DNA from: an uncultured Ramlibacter sp.
GTDB lineage: Bacteria; Pseudomonadota; Gammaproteobacteria; Burkholderiales; Burkholderiaceae_C
DNA length: 64,000 nucleotides
NCBI RefSeq assembly: GCF_936925435.1
Contig: NZ_CAKZHQ010000022.1
Coordinates: 124,001 to 188,000, forward strand
Direction: 5' to 3'
Shown one piece after another: positions 1 through 9,508 of this stretch. Under the pieces are notes generated by a model, which did no database searches, was not told the origin of the DNA, and saw only the letters and a program-made list of their open reading frames with translations. Both the position numbers and the translations under genes were made by a program. The first letter of the stretch is position 1. Each line of letters begins with the position of its first letter.

Positions 1-753
1 CGAGCCGCCGCGCGGATCGGCCAGCGGCACGGCCAGGGCGGTCACGACGCCCGCCAGTGTGGCATGGACGCCGGACTTGAGCACGCAGACCCAGACCACC
101 AGGCCGACGATCACATAGGGCGCGATGGCCATGACACGGGCGCGGTTGAGGGCCAACAGCAATACGCTCCCCGTGGCCGCGGCCAGCAGCATGGTGAACG
201 ACAGGTCAGCGGTGTAGAACAGCGCGATGACGACAATGGCGCCCAGGTCGTCGATGATGGCCACCGCCGTGAGAAAGACCTTGAGCGAGGCCGGCACCCG
301 GCTGCCCAGCAGGACCAGCACGCCCAGCGCGAAAGCGATGTCGGTGGCCGCCGGGATGGCCCAGCCGCGCAGCGCCACCGGGTCGGCGTGGTTGATGGCC
401 GCGTAGATCAGCGCCGGGACCACCATGCCGCCCAGTGCGGCGCCGGCCGGCAGCTGGGCCTGCTTGAGCGAGGACAACTCGCCCTCGAGCAGTTCGCGCT
501 TGATCTCCAGCCCCACCAGGAAGAAGAACGCTGACATCCACAGGTCGTTGACCCACAGCAGCAGGGGCTTGGCCAGCACCAGTGAGCCGCCGATGGCCAC
601 CTGGCCGGGCGTGCGCAGCAGGTCCTGGTACTCGTCCGCCAGCTGCGAATTGCTCACCAGCAACGCGACCAGCGCCGCCAGGGCCAGCAGGATGCCGCCG
701 GTGGATTGCGAGGCCACGAAACGCTGGAAGTGACGGTGCAGGCGCTGGAGCAT
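1..753 (-). CDS. nhaA: Na+/H+ antiporter NhaA (3' end cut by window edge)
   Basis: This is the first 251 codons of an NhaA-type sodium/proton antiporter, an inner-membrane protein that exports Na+ in exchange for protons and serves pH and salt homeostasis. The frame runs open to base 1, so the C-terminal part lies outside the window. The ATG is at 753; the protein begins MLQRLHRHFQRF and continues through hydrophobic helices. The family hallmark AIIDDLGAI is visible, with the paired aspartates that bind the ion, followed by the VVIALFYTADLS helix. The GLEIKRELLEGELS segment is also typical. It is transcribed leftwards, upstream of fumC and on the same strand. The identification is firm; completeness cannot be judged. 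Confidence 0.93.
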   Translation of the reverse strand, partial: MLQRLHRHFQRFVASQSTGGILLALAALVALLVSNSQLADEYQDLLRTPGQVAIGGSLVLAKPLLLWVNDLWMSAFFFLVGLEIKRELLEGELSSLKQAQLPAGAALGGMVVPALIYAAINHADPVALRGWAIPAATDIAFALGVLVLLGSRVPASLKVFLTAVAIIDDLGAIVVIALFYTADLSFTMLLAAATGSVLLLALNRARVMAIAPYVIVGLVVWVCVLKSGVHATLAGVVTALAVPLADPRGGS

Positions 754-778
754 CGCCGCAGGATACACGCCGGCGGCG

Positions 779-2170
779 TCAGCCCTGGCCGCCGACCATG
801 TCGCCGGGCCTGACCCAGGCGTCGAACTGCTCGCCCGTGACATGGCCCGAGGCGATGGCGGCCTCGCGCAGGCTGCTGCCCTCCTTGTGGGCCTTCTTGG
901 CGATGAAGGCCGCCTTGTCGTAGCCGATGTGCGGGTTGAGCGCCGTCACCAGCATCAGCGAGCGGCCCACCAGCTCGCTGATGCGCTCGCGATTGGGCTC
1001 GATGCCCACGGCGCAGTTGTCGTTGAAGCTGCGCATGCCATCGGCCAGCAGGCGCACGCTCTGCTGGAAGTTGTGGGCGATCATCGGCCGGAACACATTG
1101 AGCTCGAAGTTGCCCGAAGCGCCGCCGAAGTTGATGGCCACGTCGTTGCCGAAGACCTGGCAGCACAGCATGGTCACGGCCTCGCTCTGGGTCGGATTGA
1201 CCTTGCCCGGCATGATGGACGAGCCCGGCTCGTTCTCGGGGATGGACAGCTCGCCGATGCCGCTGCGCGGACCGCTGGCCAGCCAGCGCACGTCGTTGGC
1301 GATCTTCATCAGGCTGGCCGCCAGGGTCTTGAGCGCGCCGTGGGCGTGGACCAGGGCGTCGGCCGCGGCCATCACCTCGAACTTGCTGGGCGCGCTGACG
1401 AAAGGCAGGCCGGTCAGGCGCGCCAGTTCGGCCGCCACCTTGTCGGCGTAGCCTGGCGGCGCGTTCAGGCCCGTGCCCACGGCCGTGCCGCCCAGGGCCA
1501 GCTCGCACAGATGCGGCAGGCTGGCGTGCAGGTGACGGTCGCACTGCTGCAGCTGCGCCACGTAACCGGAGAACTCCTGGCCCAGGGTCAGGGGCGTGGC
1601 GTCTTGCAGGTGGGTGCGGCCTATCTTGACGATGTCCTTGAACGCCTCGCTCTTTTGCGCCAGCGTGGCCTCGAGCTTTTGCAGCGAAGGCAGCAGGCGG
1701 TTGCGGATGGACTCCACCGCCGCCACGTGCATGGCGGTGGGAAAGACGTCGTTGGACGACTGGCTCATGTTGACGTGGTCGTTGGGATGGACCAGCCTGC
1801 CCTCGCCGCGCACTCCGCCCAGCAGCTCGCTGGCGCGGTTGGCCAGCACCTCGTTGACGTTCATGTTGCTCTGCGTGCCCGAGCCGGTCTGCCAGACCAC
1901 CAGCGGGAACTCGTCGGTGTGCTGGCCGGCCAGCACCTCGTCGGCGGCGGCGATGATGGCCGCGGCCTTGCTGTCATCGAGCAGGCCCATCAGGTGGTTG
2001 ACCACCGCGCTGGAACGCTTGACCTGGACCAGGGCGCGGATGATTTCGCGCGGCTGGCGCTCGCCCGAGATGTCGAAGTTCTGCAGCGAGCGCTGCGTCT
2101 GTGCGCCCCACAGGCGCTCGGCCGGGACGGCGATGGGGCCGAAAGTGTCGCGTTCGGAACGGGTCTTCAT
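779..2170 (-). CDS. fumC: Fumarate hydratase class II
   Basis: Class II fumarase, a soluble iron-free enzyme that interconverts fumarate and L-malate in the TCA cycle. The 463-residue length is normal for the family. The superfamily signature [13 protein letters not shown] contains the flexible loop carrying the catalytic serine, and the substrate-site sequences [13 protein letters not shown] and [14 protein letters not shown] are intact; the latter separates fumarase from aspartase relatives. A purine-rich AGAGGGCGAG stretch precedes the ATG. It lies 25 bp downstream of the nhaA start in this orientation and is probably its own unit. A second, unrelated class I fumarase lies at 11434. Aspartase or argininosuccinate lyase is much less likely from the motifs. 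Confidence 0.96.
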   Translation of the reverse strand: MKTRSERDTFGPIAVPAERLWGAQTQRSLQNFDISGERQPREIIRALVQVKRSSAVVNHLMGLLDDSKAAAIIAAADEVLAGQHTDEFPLVVWQTGSGTQSNMNVNEVLANRASELLGGVRGEGRLVHPNDHVNMSQSSNDVFPTAMHVAAVESIRNRLLPSLQKLEATLAQKSEAFKDIVKIGRTHLQDATPLTLGQEFSGYVAQLQQCDRHLHASLPHLCELALGGTAVGTGLNAPPGYADKVAAELARLTGLPFVSAPSKFEVMAAADALVHAHGALKTLAASLMKIANDVRWLASGPRSGIGELSIPENEPGSSIMPGKVNPTQSEAVTMLCCQVFGNDVAINFGGASGNFELNVFRPMIAHNFQQSVRLLADGMRSFNDNCAVGIEPNRERISELVGRSLMLVTALNPHIGYDKAAFIAKKAHKEGSSLREAAIASGHVTGEQFDAWVRPGDMVGGQG

Positions 2171-2236
2171 GGCGTGCTCGCCCTCTCTGCTACGGGCTGG
2201 GAACAGCCTTGCCCAAGCCCGCCAGTATCGCGCAGA

Positions 2237-4171
2237 TCAGCCCACCTGCTCGGCCTCCCCGGCCAGGACGCCCCCGTGGGCCAGCGTCAGGCCGACGGTG
2301 GTCTGCACGCCCACCAGCCGCACCAGCGCATCGCCGGGGTTGATGCCGGCAGTGGCGTTGGAGATGAACAGGTAGCGGTCGCCGCCGTGCAGGAAGGCGG
2401 CCACGGCCGTCTGGTAGGCAGCCACGGGCCCGCCCGCCTGGATGGCTGCTTCGGTCCAGGTGATCTTCTCCGCCAGTGTTCCTTCGCTGGCGAAGCTGGC
2501 GTAGCCCTGGGAGATACGGGCCACGCCCGGCATCGCCGTTGCATGGTCGACGGTGACGGCGGTGAACAGGGCCAGGGCAGAATCGCCGTAGCGGATGAAA
2601 TCCCGGCCCGTGCCCCAGTTGGTGAACTCGTCGGCGCTGGCCGCCAGCTGGGCCGCGCTGGCAGCCGCAAAGTGGCTGGAATAGAGAGTGAAAAAATCGC
2701 CGCCCGTGACGCGGCCGCCGGTGAAGATGTCGATGCCGGCACTGCCGATCAGCTGGTTTTGGTTGTGCTCGCTGCCTTTGGCCGTGATGCCGTTGAGGCC
2801 CCCGGCATTCAGCTCGAAAGCACCCGTGCCATTGAGCGCCACTGTCATGCGCTCGGACCGGCCCGGCTCGAACGACAGGCGCACCTGGCCCGCACCGGTC
2901 GATTCGATGCTGCGCACGTTGGTGCCGGCCACCCCTCGCAACCCGGCTGCACCGCTCAGATCGATGTCCACCACCGTGGCGCCGCCCAGCATGCCGGTCA
3001 GGTCCAGCGAGCCCTGCCCTGTGGCATTGACCTGCAACGCAGATCCCAGGCCCGTGAAGCGGGGGTTGCCGGTGTAGTTGGTGGTGAAATCCAGATTCAG
3101 TGTCCGCATCTGCGGCACGTCCAGTACCAGGCCGGCAGAGGATGCCTGCAGCACCAGCGATTCGACGCCGGGCAGATGGATGGTCGCCGCCTGCCCGGTG
3201 ATCTGGTCAACGCGGGCAAGGGTCGCGGTGGTGGTGCCGGCCGCGTCGCGGTCGGCGAATTCCACGCTCAAGTCCGCGCCTTCGTAGGCCTGGACGGCCA
3301 GGCTGACTGCACTGTTCAGGCCGCGCAGCACCATGGCGCCATGCACGTGCATGCCCACCGTAGTCAGGCCGGCGATGCCGGCAAGGTTGACCACGGCCCG
3401 AGCGCCGTCGAGCCATACCTGTTCGATGCCGCTGACGCGCAGGCCGGTGGTGTCGAGGTTGCCGCCGCCAAGGAATATCAGGGTGTCGGAGCCACCGCCC
3501 CCGTCCAGCCTGTCGCTTGCATCCAGCGTGCCCTGTGGCGCCCGGAAGAAGTCGCTGCCGGTGGACGCCACGAACAGGCTGCTTGAGGCAGTGGTGTTGA
3601 CGCTGCCATCGATGGTGTCCGCGCCGGTAGTGAGCTCGAAAGGCCGGCCGGGCGGCTGGCCCAGCGCTGCCGCGGCGGACATCGCAACCTGGGCACCGGC
3701 CACCGCAGCAGTCACGCTCGCTGGATCATTGCTCACGGCCAGCAGCCAGGACCGCGCCGAGTTCCCGGCGGCGGTCCCGGAGTAATAGGTGTTCTCCAGC
3801 TGCGTGTCCAGGGCGGCTTCGAAGGCGGCAGCGGCCTGCAGCTTGTTGGCCACTGTCGTGCGATCGGTGTTCTGCGCACCCTGCAGCAAGCCAATGGGGA
3901 GATCCGCCAGGCCCAGCCGGCCGGAAGCCACCTCGGCGGCCCAGTAGGCCTGCGCCGCCGGTTCGGCGCCGCGGTTGAACAGGCGTTGGTAGGCCGCTTC
4001 GATCAGCGCCGGCACATCCGTCGAGGGGCCGAATTCGGCCGAGCCGAAGAAGGCCCGCCCCAGGCCGGGGCTTTGCATGCTATCGCCGGACCCATACTGG
4101 GCATAAGCGTCCCTCGGCCGACCGAGATAGGCGAGGTAGTAGTCGCGTAGCTGTGCGGAAACAATGGCCAT
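2237..4171 (-). CDS. DUF4214 domain-containing, probably exported surface-layer-like protein
   Basis: A 644-residue protein whose N-terminus (MAIVSAQLRDYYLAYLGRPRD, then YQRLFNRGAEPAAQAYW) is a DUF4214 unit, a domain found at the ends of bacterial surface and RTX-like proteins. It is followed by glycine/aspartate-rich segments (GADTIDG, DRLDGGGGSDTL) that resemble calcium-binding repeats, then a beta-rich middle rich in Thr, Ala and Gly. There is no Sec signal peptide, which fits export by a type I system, but that is inference. A GTG at 4180 is possible; the ATG at 4171 is preferred because AGGGT sits about 7 bases upstream. No secretion genes are adjacent. Substrate and role are unknown. 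Confidence 0.75.
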   Translation of the reverse strand: MAIVSAQLRDYYLAYLGRPRDAYAQYGSGDSMQSPGLGRAFFGSAEFGPSTDVPALIEAAYQRLFNRGAEPAAQAYWAAEVASGRLGLADLPIGLLQGAQNTDRTTVANKLQAAAAFEAALDTQLENTYYSGTAAGNSARSWLLAVSNDPASVTAAVAGAQVAMSAAAALGQPPGRPFELTTGADTIDGSVNTTASSSLFVASTGSDFFRAPQGTLDASDRLDGGGGSDTLIFLGGGNLDTTGLRVSGIEQVWLDGARAVVNLAGIAGLTTVGMHVHGAMVLRGLNSAVSLAVQAYEGADLSVEFADRDAAGTTTATLARVDQITGQAATIHLPGVESLVLQASSAGLVLDVPQMRTLNLDFTTNYTGNPRFTGLGSALQVNATGQGSLDLTGMLGGATVVDIDLSGAAGLRGVAGTNVRSIESTGAGQVRLSFEPGRSERMTVALNGTGAFELNAGGLNGITAKGSEHNQNQLIGSAGIDIFTGGRVTGGDFFTLYSSHFAAASAAQLAASADEFTNWGTGRDFIRYGDSALALFTAVTVDHATAMPGVARISQGYASFASEGTLAEKITWTEAAIQAGGPVAAYQTAVAAFLHGGDRYLFISNATAGINPGDALVRLVGVQTTVGLTLAHGGVLAGEAEQVG

Positions 4172-4256
4172 TGCGTGCACCCTGGTGAACTTTCATTCTG
4201 GCGCATCCGGTGCGCAGCAGGTGTAACTGCGCGCGCTGACCAAGCGTGCAGGGCCC

Positions 4257-5525
4257 TTACTCCACCACCCCCGCCCGCTCCAGCATCACGCGCAACAGCA
4301 CGTTCGCACCCGCCTCCACGTGGTCCGCTCTCGCATCCTCGATCTCGTTGTGGCTGATGCCGTCCTTGCAGGGGATGAAGACCATGGCGGCCGGGGCGCG
4401 CCGCGCCAGGTAGATCGCGTCGTGGCCAGCGCCGGACACCGCCGGCATGTGGCTGTAGCCCAGGTCCCGCGCGGCCTGCGCGATGGCGGCAACGCTCGCG
4501 GCGTCGAACTGCTGCGCGGGGTAGCTGGAAACCAGTTCGATGTGGATCGCCAGCCCCGTCTCGGCCTGCAGCCGCGTGGCGCAGGCTTGCACCTGCGCAA
4601 CCTGGGCATCCACCGCTGTGTCGGTGGCGTTGCGAAGGTCGATCGAGAACTGCACCCGTCCGGGAATCACGTTGCGGCTGTTGGGATGCACATGCACCAT
4701 GCCGACGGTGCCGCGCCCGTGCGGGCCATGGCTTGCCGCGGAAGCCACGACTTCCTGCATCAGCCGGGTGGCCACTTGCAACGCATCGCGGCGCAGCTTC
4801 ATCGGCGTGGGGCCGGCGTGCGCCTCCATGCCGGTGACGGTGCAGTCGAACCAGCGGATGGCCAGCACGCCCTCCACCACGCCGATGGTCACGTCCGCGT
4901 CCTCCAGCACCGGGCCCTGCTCGATGTGGACTTCAAAGTAGGCGCCCACCGGGTGCTGCCCCGGCACCTGCGGCCCCAGGTAGCCAATTGCCTCGAGCTC
5001 GTCGCGCACCGTCTTGCCGGCAACGTCGGTGGCGGCATAGGCCTGCTCCAGGCTGAAGGCGCCGGCGAACACGCCCGAGCCCATCATCACCGGCACGAAG
5101 CGCGAACCTTCCTCGTTGGTCCAGAACGCCACCTCCACCGGCGCGCGGGTGCGGATGCCGTGATCGTTGAGCGTGCGCACCACCTCCAGGCCAGCGAGCA
5201 CGCCGTAGTTGCCGTCGAACTTGCCGCCGGTGGGCTGGGTGTCGATGTGGCTGCCGGCCATCACTGGCGGCAGGCTCTCATCCTCTCCGGCGCGCCGCAT
5301 GAACACATTTCCGATGCGGTCCACAGTCACCTGCAGTCCGGCCTCGCGGGCCCAGGCCGTAACCTGGTCGCGGCCCAGCCGGTCCTCGTCGCTGAGGGCG
5401 AGCCGGCAGACACCGCCCTTGGCGGTGGCACCGATGCGCGCCAACTCCATCAGGCTGTGCCACAGCCGCGGGCCGTCGATGCGCAACTGCGAAGCAGTCA
5501 GGGAAGAGATGGTTTGGTCTTTCAT
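4257..5525 (-). CDS. M20-family Zn-dependent amidohydrolase (N-carbamoyl-amino-acid hydrolase / allantoate amidohydrolase type)
   Basis: A 422-residue M20 peptidase-fold hydrolase. Metal-site sequences are visible: GSHIDTQPTGGKFDG (His and Asp ligands), WTNEEGSRF (catalytic Glu pair), and VSGAGHDAIYL near the C-terminus. This group cleaves N-carbamoyl amino acids, ureidoglycine or allantoate-like substrates, releasing ammonia or carbamate. It is the last gene of a tight leftward operon encoding a Dpp/Opp-type ABC transporter, 76 bp after the ATPase gene, so it probably acts on what that transporter imports. The dimerisation domain around the middle (EVHIEQGPVLE) is intact. The exact substrate cannot be read from sequence. 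Confidence 0.9.
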   Translation of the reverse strand: MKDQTISSLTASQLRIDGPRLWHSLMELARIGATAKGGVCRLALSDEDRLGRDQVTAWAREAGLQVTVDRIGNVFMRRAGEDESLPPVMAGSHIDTQPTGGKFDGNYGVLAGLEVVRTLNDHGIRTRAPVEVAFWTNEEGSRFVPVMMGSGVFAGAFSLEQAYAATDVAGKTVRDELEAIGYLGPQVPGQHPVGAYFEVHIEQGPVLEDADVTIGVVEGVLAIRWFDCTVTGMEAHAGPTPMKLRRDALQVATRLMQEVVASAASHGPHGRGTVGMVHVHPNSRNVIPGRVQFSIDLRNATDTAVDAQVAQVQACATRLQAETGLAIHIELVSSYPAQQFDAASVAAIAQAARDLGYSHMPAVSGAGHDAIYLARRAPAAMVFIPCKDGISHNEIEDARADHVEAGANVLLRVMLERAGVVE

Positions 5526-5531
5526 GGCCTT

Positions 5532-5547
5532 CGCGCCCTAGGGCGCG
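5532..5547. promoter_or_regulatory. 16-bp perfect palindrome upstream of the amidohydrolase
   Basis: CGCGCCCTAGGGCGCG is a perfect dyad starting 7 bases upstream of the amidohydrolase ATG, inside the gap after the ABC ATPase gene. It could be an operator, an RNA hairpin, or chance in GC-rich DNA. No regulator gene is next to it. Confidence 0.3.
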
Positions 5548-5601
5548 CTGTTGTCTTGCACGATCCGCTGCGCAGGTTCATCGGTTGGTCTTCATTGCTT
5601 T

Positions 5602-6591
5602 TCATGCCGGCGCGCCCTGCTCCACCAGCAGGCAGCGCACCGCATGGCCGGCCTCGGGCCAGCGCACTTCGGGCCGGGCTTCGAGGCAGGCAGCCTGGGC
5701 CTGGCTGCAGCGCGGCGCGAAGGCACAGCCGGCAGGCAGGGCGCTCAAATCCGGCGGCGCGCCGGCGATGGTTTCCAGCCGCGTGTTGCGGGCGAGCGCG
5801 CCGTCGGCCCGGCTGCGCAGCAGCGCCAATGTGTAGGGATGGCGCGGGGACCGCAGCACGGTGCGCACCGGCCCTTCCTCGACGATGCGGCCCGCGTACA
5901 TCACGGCGATGCGGTCGGCCACCTCGACCGCGGCGCCGATGTCGTGTGTGACGAAGACCACGGCCAGGCCCAGCTCGCGTTGCAGCTCGCGCAGCAGCAG
6001 CAGGATCTGGATCTGCACCGTGGCGTCCAGCGCCGTGGTCGGCTCGTCGGCCAGCAGCAGCTGCGGCTGGCAGGCCAAAGCCAACGCGATCATCGCGCGC
6101 TGGCGCATGCCGCCGGACAGCTCGTGCGGGTAGGCCTGCAGGCGCCGCTCGGGACTGGGGATGCGCACCCGCTCGAACAGTTGCAGCGCGCGCTGCATGG
6201 CCTGGGCCTGGCTCACCGGCTCATGGCGGCGGATGGCCTCGGCGATCTGCGCGCCGACGGTGTACACCGGGTCCATGGCCAGCAGCGGCTCCTGGAAAAC
6301 CATGGCGGCGACCTTGCCGCGGTAGGCGGCCAGCGCGGACTGCGACAGCTTGAGCACATCGTGCGAGCCCACCCGCACCGCGCCTTCGATGCGGGTGCGC
6401 TGGGGCGGGTGCAGCCGCAGCAGGCTGCGCAGCGTGACGCTCTTGCCGGAACCGGACTCACCGATCAACGCCACCACCTCGCCGCGCTGCACCTGCAGGT
6501 CGACCCCGCTGACCGCCTCCACGACTTTGCCGCCACCGGTGAAACTGACGTGCAGCTGGCGCACGTCGACAAAGGGTTCTTGCGCGCTCAC
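5602..6591 (-). CDS. Peptide ABC transporter ATP-binding protein, DppD/OppD type
   Basis: A 329-residue nucleotide-binding subunit of a dipeptide/oligopeptide importer, acting at the cytoplasmic face of the membrane. Walker A is GESGSGKSV, the ABC signature [10 protein letters not shown], and Walker [13 protein letters not shown]. The C-terminal oligopeptide-transporter extension with clustered cysteines (GCAFAPRC, then CLEA, RCLL) is present; in this family it can carry an Fe-S cluster. The start is taken as GTG at 6591, overlapping the upstream ATPase stop as GTGA; the longer open frame overlaps the neighbour and lacks family similarity. Second of two ATPase genes in the operon. Confidence 0.93.
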   Translation of the reverse strand: MSAQEPFVDVRQLHVSFTGGGKVVEAVSGVDLQVQRGEVVALIGESGSGKSVTLRSLLRLHPPQRTRIEGAVRVGSHDVLKLSQSALAAYRGKVAAMVFQEPLLAMDPVYTVGAQIAEAIRRHEPVSQAQAMQRALQLFERVRIPSPERRLQAYPHELSGGMRQRAMIALALACQPQLLLADEPTTALDATVQIQILLLLRELQRELGLAVVFVTHDIGAAVEVADRIAVMYAGRIVEEGPVRTVLRSPRHPYTLALLRSRADGALARNTRLETIAGAPPDLSALPAGCAFAPRCSQAQAACLEARPEVRWPEAGHAVRCLLVEQGAPA

Positions 6592-7637
6592 GGGCTGAGC
6601 TCCGAGCCACACGCTGCGGCCACGGGGGCAGCGCTGTGCCCGCTGCCCGCCACATGCATCCAGCAGGCGACCACCTGGCCGGCAGCAACCGGCAGCAAGG
6701 CTGGGCTGCGCTGCGCGCACACAACTTCCGCGTGCTTGCAGCGGGGATGGAAGCGGCAGCCCGAGGGCGGGTTGATCGGGTCCGGCGGGTCACCCGCCAG
6801 TGGCGGCTGCTCGGTGCGCCGGTCCGGGTCCAGCGACGGGATGGAGGACAGCAGCGCCCGTGTGTAAGGGTGGGCGGGCTCGCTGAACAGGGCTTCGCTC
6901 GCGCCGATCTCCACCACCTGGCCCAGGTACATCACCATCACGCGGTCGCTCATGTAGCGCACCACGTTGAGGTCGTGGCTGATGAACAGGTAGGTCAGGC
7001 CGAATTCCTGCTTCAGGTCCAGCAGCAGGTTCAGCACCTGGGCTTCGACCGACTTGTCCAATGCCGACACGGCTTCGTCCAGGATGACCAGCCGCGGCTG
7101 CAACGCCAGGGCCCGGGCGATGTTGACGCGCTGGCGCTGGCCGCCGGACAGCTCGTGCGGGTAGCGCCCGGCAAAGCGGCTGGGCTCCAGCCCCACGCGT
7201 GCCAGCAGGTCGCGGGCCCGCGCCACCGCGGCCTGGCGCGATGCGCCGTGCACCTGGGGGGCGAAGGCGATCGAATCTTCCATCGTGAGCCGGGGGTTGA
7301 GCGAGGCGTAGCTGTCCTGGAACACCATCTGCGCCTGGCGCCGGAACTGCTTGAGCGGCAGCGCCGCGCCAGCCACCGTTTCGCCGTCGAAGGTCAGGTC
7401 GCCGCGGTCTGCGGCGATCAGGTGCATGAGCAAGCGGGCGGTGGTCGACTTGCCGCAGCCGGACTCGCCCACCACGCCCAGCGTCTCGCCCTTGCGGATA
7501 TCGAAGGCTATGCCGTCCACCGCGCGCACCACGCCGCCGCCGCGCCCCAGCACGTCCTTTTTCAGGGGGAAATGCTTGACCAGACCCCGCACCGTCAGCA
7601 GGGGCTGGGCCGGTCCACCCACGTCCACCGCGCTCAC
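6588..7637 (-). CDS. Peptide ABC transporter ATP-binding protein, DppF/OppF type
   Basis: A 349-residue partner ATPase of the peptide importer. It has the OppF-like N-terminal sequence LLTVRGLVKHFPLKK, Walker A GESGCGKST, signature LSGGQRQRVNIARAL and Walker B LVILDEAVSALD. The C-terminal GCRFHPRC cysteine motif is present. The start is assigned to the GTG at 7637, which overlaps the permease stop as GTGA, matching the coupling used for the next gene. The F-type ATPase precedes the D-type here, the reverse of the common dpp order, but both subunits are complete. Confidence 0.92.
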   Translation of the reverse strand: MSAVDVGGPAQPLLTVRGLVKHFPLKKDVLGRGGGVVRAVDGIAFDIRKGETLGVVGESGCGKSTTARLLMHLIAADRGDLTFDGETVAGAALPLKQFRRQAQMVFQDSYASLNPRLTMEDSIAFAPQVHGASRQAAVARARDLLARVGLEPSRFAGRYPHELSGGQRQRVNIARALALQPRLVILDEAVSALDKSVEAQVLNLLLDLKQEFGLTYLFISHDLNVVRYMSDRVMVMYLGQVVEIGASEALFSEPAHPYTRALLSSIPSLDPDRRTEQPPLAGDPPDPINPPSGCRFHPRCKHAEVVCAQRSPALLPVAAGQVVACWMHVAGSGHSAAPVAAACGSELSP

Positions 7638-8536
7638 TGCTTGATCTCCATCGCCGAACGCAGGCCGTCGGCCAGCAGGTTGAAGGCGATCGAGGTGATG
7701 AAGATCATCACGCCCGGCAGCGCGGCCAGCCAGGGCTCGATGTAGATGGCGGTGCGCAGGGTGTTGAGCATCAGGCCCCATTCCGGCTCGGGCGGCTTCA
7801 CGCCCAGCCCCAGGAAGCTCAGGCCCGAGGCCAGGATCATGGACACCGCCACCAGGCTGGTGGCGTAGACAAAGATCGGCCCCATGACGTTGCCCAGCAC
7901 ATGGACCCGCACGATGGTGAAGGCGCCGGCACCGGAGGCGCGCGCGGCATCGACGAAGTCGCGGTGGCGGATCTGGGTGGTGACGCTTTCGGCCACCCGC
8001 GCCAGGGGCGGGATGAAGACGATGGTCAGCGAGATCAGCGAGTTGGTCGTGCCGGCGCCCAGCGCCCCCGACAGCGCGATGGCCAGCAGCACAGAGGGAA
8101 AGGCGTAGAACACATCGACGGTGCGCATGATCACGTTGTTGAGCCAACCGCCGGCATAGCCGGCCGTGATGCCGATCAACGAGCCGGCCAGGAAGGCGAA
8201 GATCACCGGCGTGATGCCCATGAACAGGGACAGCCGCGAGCCCACCATCAAACGCGAGAGCATGTCACGCCCCAGTTCGTCCGTGCCCAGCGGATGGCCG
8301 GCAAAGCCGATGGGCTTGAGACGGTTGAGCATGGCCGCGGCATAGGGATCCATAGGCACCAGCAGCGGCGCGAAGACGGCCAGCAGCAGCAGCAGCGCGA
8401 TGACGATGCCGGCACCGAGCGCCACCTTTTCGCGCAGGAAGCGCCGCAGCACGGTCTGCCAGTAGCCAGGCGAGCGTTCGAGGGCGATGGCCCCGATCTG
8501 GGAAGGTGTCTGGGCGGTGGCTTGCAGCACGGGCAT
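7634..8536 (-). CDS. Peptide ABC transporter permease, DppC type
   Basis: A 300-residue inner-membrane permease with the DppC/OppC N-terminal region and about six membrane helices. HPLGTDELGRDMLSRL is the usual family landmark before helix 2. The EAA loop that contacts the ATPases is seen around VDAARASGAGAFTIVRVHVLGN. The gene starts 3 bases after the dppB-type stop and ends overlapping the next ATPase start, so translation is coupled along the operon. Dipeptides, oligopeptides or related small amides are the expected substrates. Confidence 0.94.
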   Translation of the reverse strand: MPVLQATAQTPSQIGAIALERSPGYWQTVLRRFLREKVALGAGIVIALLLLLAVFAPLLVPMDPYAAAMLNRLKPIGFAGHPLGTDELGRDMLSRLMVGSRLSLFMGITPVIFAFLAGSLIGITAGYAGGWLNNVIMRTVDVFYAFPSVLLAIALSGALGAGTTNSLISLTIVFIPPLARVAESVTTQIRHRDFVDAARASGAGAFTIVRVHVLGNVMGPIFVYATSLVAVSMILASGLSFLGLGVKPPEPEWGLMLNTLRTAIYIEPWLAALPGVMIFITSIAFNLLADGLRSAMEIKQ

Positions 8537-8539
8537 CTC

Positions 8540-9487
8540 TCAGGCGCGCGCGATGCGCGGATCCAGCAGGGTCTGCACGACGTCCACCAGCAGGTTGAGC
8601 ACCACGAAGAACATCGCCAGCACGAGGATCGTTCCCTGCAGCAGCGGCAGGTCGCGCTGGAAAATCGCGGAGTTCAGCAGAAAGCCGGTGCCGGGCCAGG
8701 AGAACACCGTCTCGATCAGGATCGATCCTCCCAGCAGATACCCCAGTTGCAGCCCCATCACAGCCAGCGCGGTGGGCGCGGCGTTCTTCACCACATGCAG
8801 GAAGATGCCCAGGTCGGTCAGGCCCTTGGCGCGCAGGCCGACGATGAACTCCTGCGCCAGGATGTCCGCCACCAGCGCGCGCACGGTGCGCGAGATGATG
8901 CCCATGGGGATCACGCTCATGGTCACGGCGGGCAGCAGCATGTGCTTGAAGTGTTCCCAGTCCCAGGCCCACTCGGTGGAAGCACCGGCGCCGCCCGGCG
9001 GCAGCCAGTTGAGGAACACCGAGAACACGATCACCAGCACCATGCCCAGCCAGTAGTGGGGCACGCTGACGCCCAGCACGGAGACCAGCGAGGCCGCCCT
9101 GTCAATCCACGAATGCTGGAAATAACCGGCCACGAAGCCGAACATGCAGCCCAGGACGAAGCCGATCAGCGTCGCCAGCAGGGCGATCCGCAACGTGTTG
9201 CCGACCGCCCGCAGCACCTCCGAGGCCACCGGCCGGCCCGAAGCGATGGAGGTGCCCAGGTCACCCTGCACGGCGCGCCAGACCCAGCCGGCAAACTGCT
9301 CCGGATAGGAGCGGTTGAAGCCATACAGCTCGCGCAGCCGCTCCTGCAACTCCACCGAGGCATCGGGCGGGAGGATGGACACCAGCGGATCGCCCGGCGC
9401 GAGGTGCACCAGGGCGAAACACACCAGCGCCACCCCCGCCATGATCGGCAGCGTGTAGAGCAGCCGGCGCAGCAGAAAACCAAGCAT
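8540..9487 (-). CDS. Peptide ABC transporter permease, DppB type
   Basis: A 315-residue permease of the DppB/OppB family. It begins MLGFLLRRLLYTLPIMAGV, followed by a periplasmic loop with LAPGDPLVSILP, as usual. The EAA-type motif (VGLRAKGLTDLGIFLHVVKN) near residue 215 is the coupling helix. It lies 21 bp after the binding-protein gene and 3 bp before the second permease gene. Together with the neighbouring permease it forms the membrane channel. Confidence 0.94.
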   Translation of the reverse strand: MLGFLLRRLLYTLPIMAGVALVCFALVHLAPGDPLVSILPPDASVELQERLRELYGFNRSYPEQFAGWVWRAVQGDLGTSIASGRPVASEVLRAVGNTLRIALLATLIGFVLGCMFGFVAGYFQHSWIDRAASLVSVLGVSVPHYWLGMVLVIVFSVFLNWLPPGGAGASTEWAWDWEHFKHMLLPAVTMSVIPMGIISRTVRALVADILAQEFIVGLRAKGLTDLGIFLHVVKNAAPTALAVMGLQLGYLLGGSILIETVFSWPGTGFLLNSAIFQRDLPLLQGTILVLAMFFVVLNLLVDVVQTLLDPRIARA

Positions 9488-9508
9488 GCGCGCCTTCCCG
9501 TTGCGCCC

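Noticed and set aside
842-3586. Very long plus-strand open frame (914 codons), and similar giants at 7901-11251 and 16655-18985
   Set aside because: Antisense shadows of fumC/DUF4214, dpp and lon genes; His/Gln/Gly/Ala-rich peptides with no family features, typical of GC-rich DNA.
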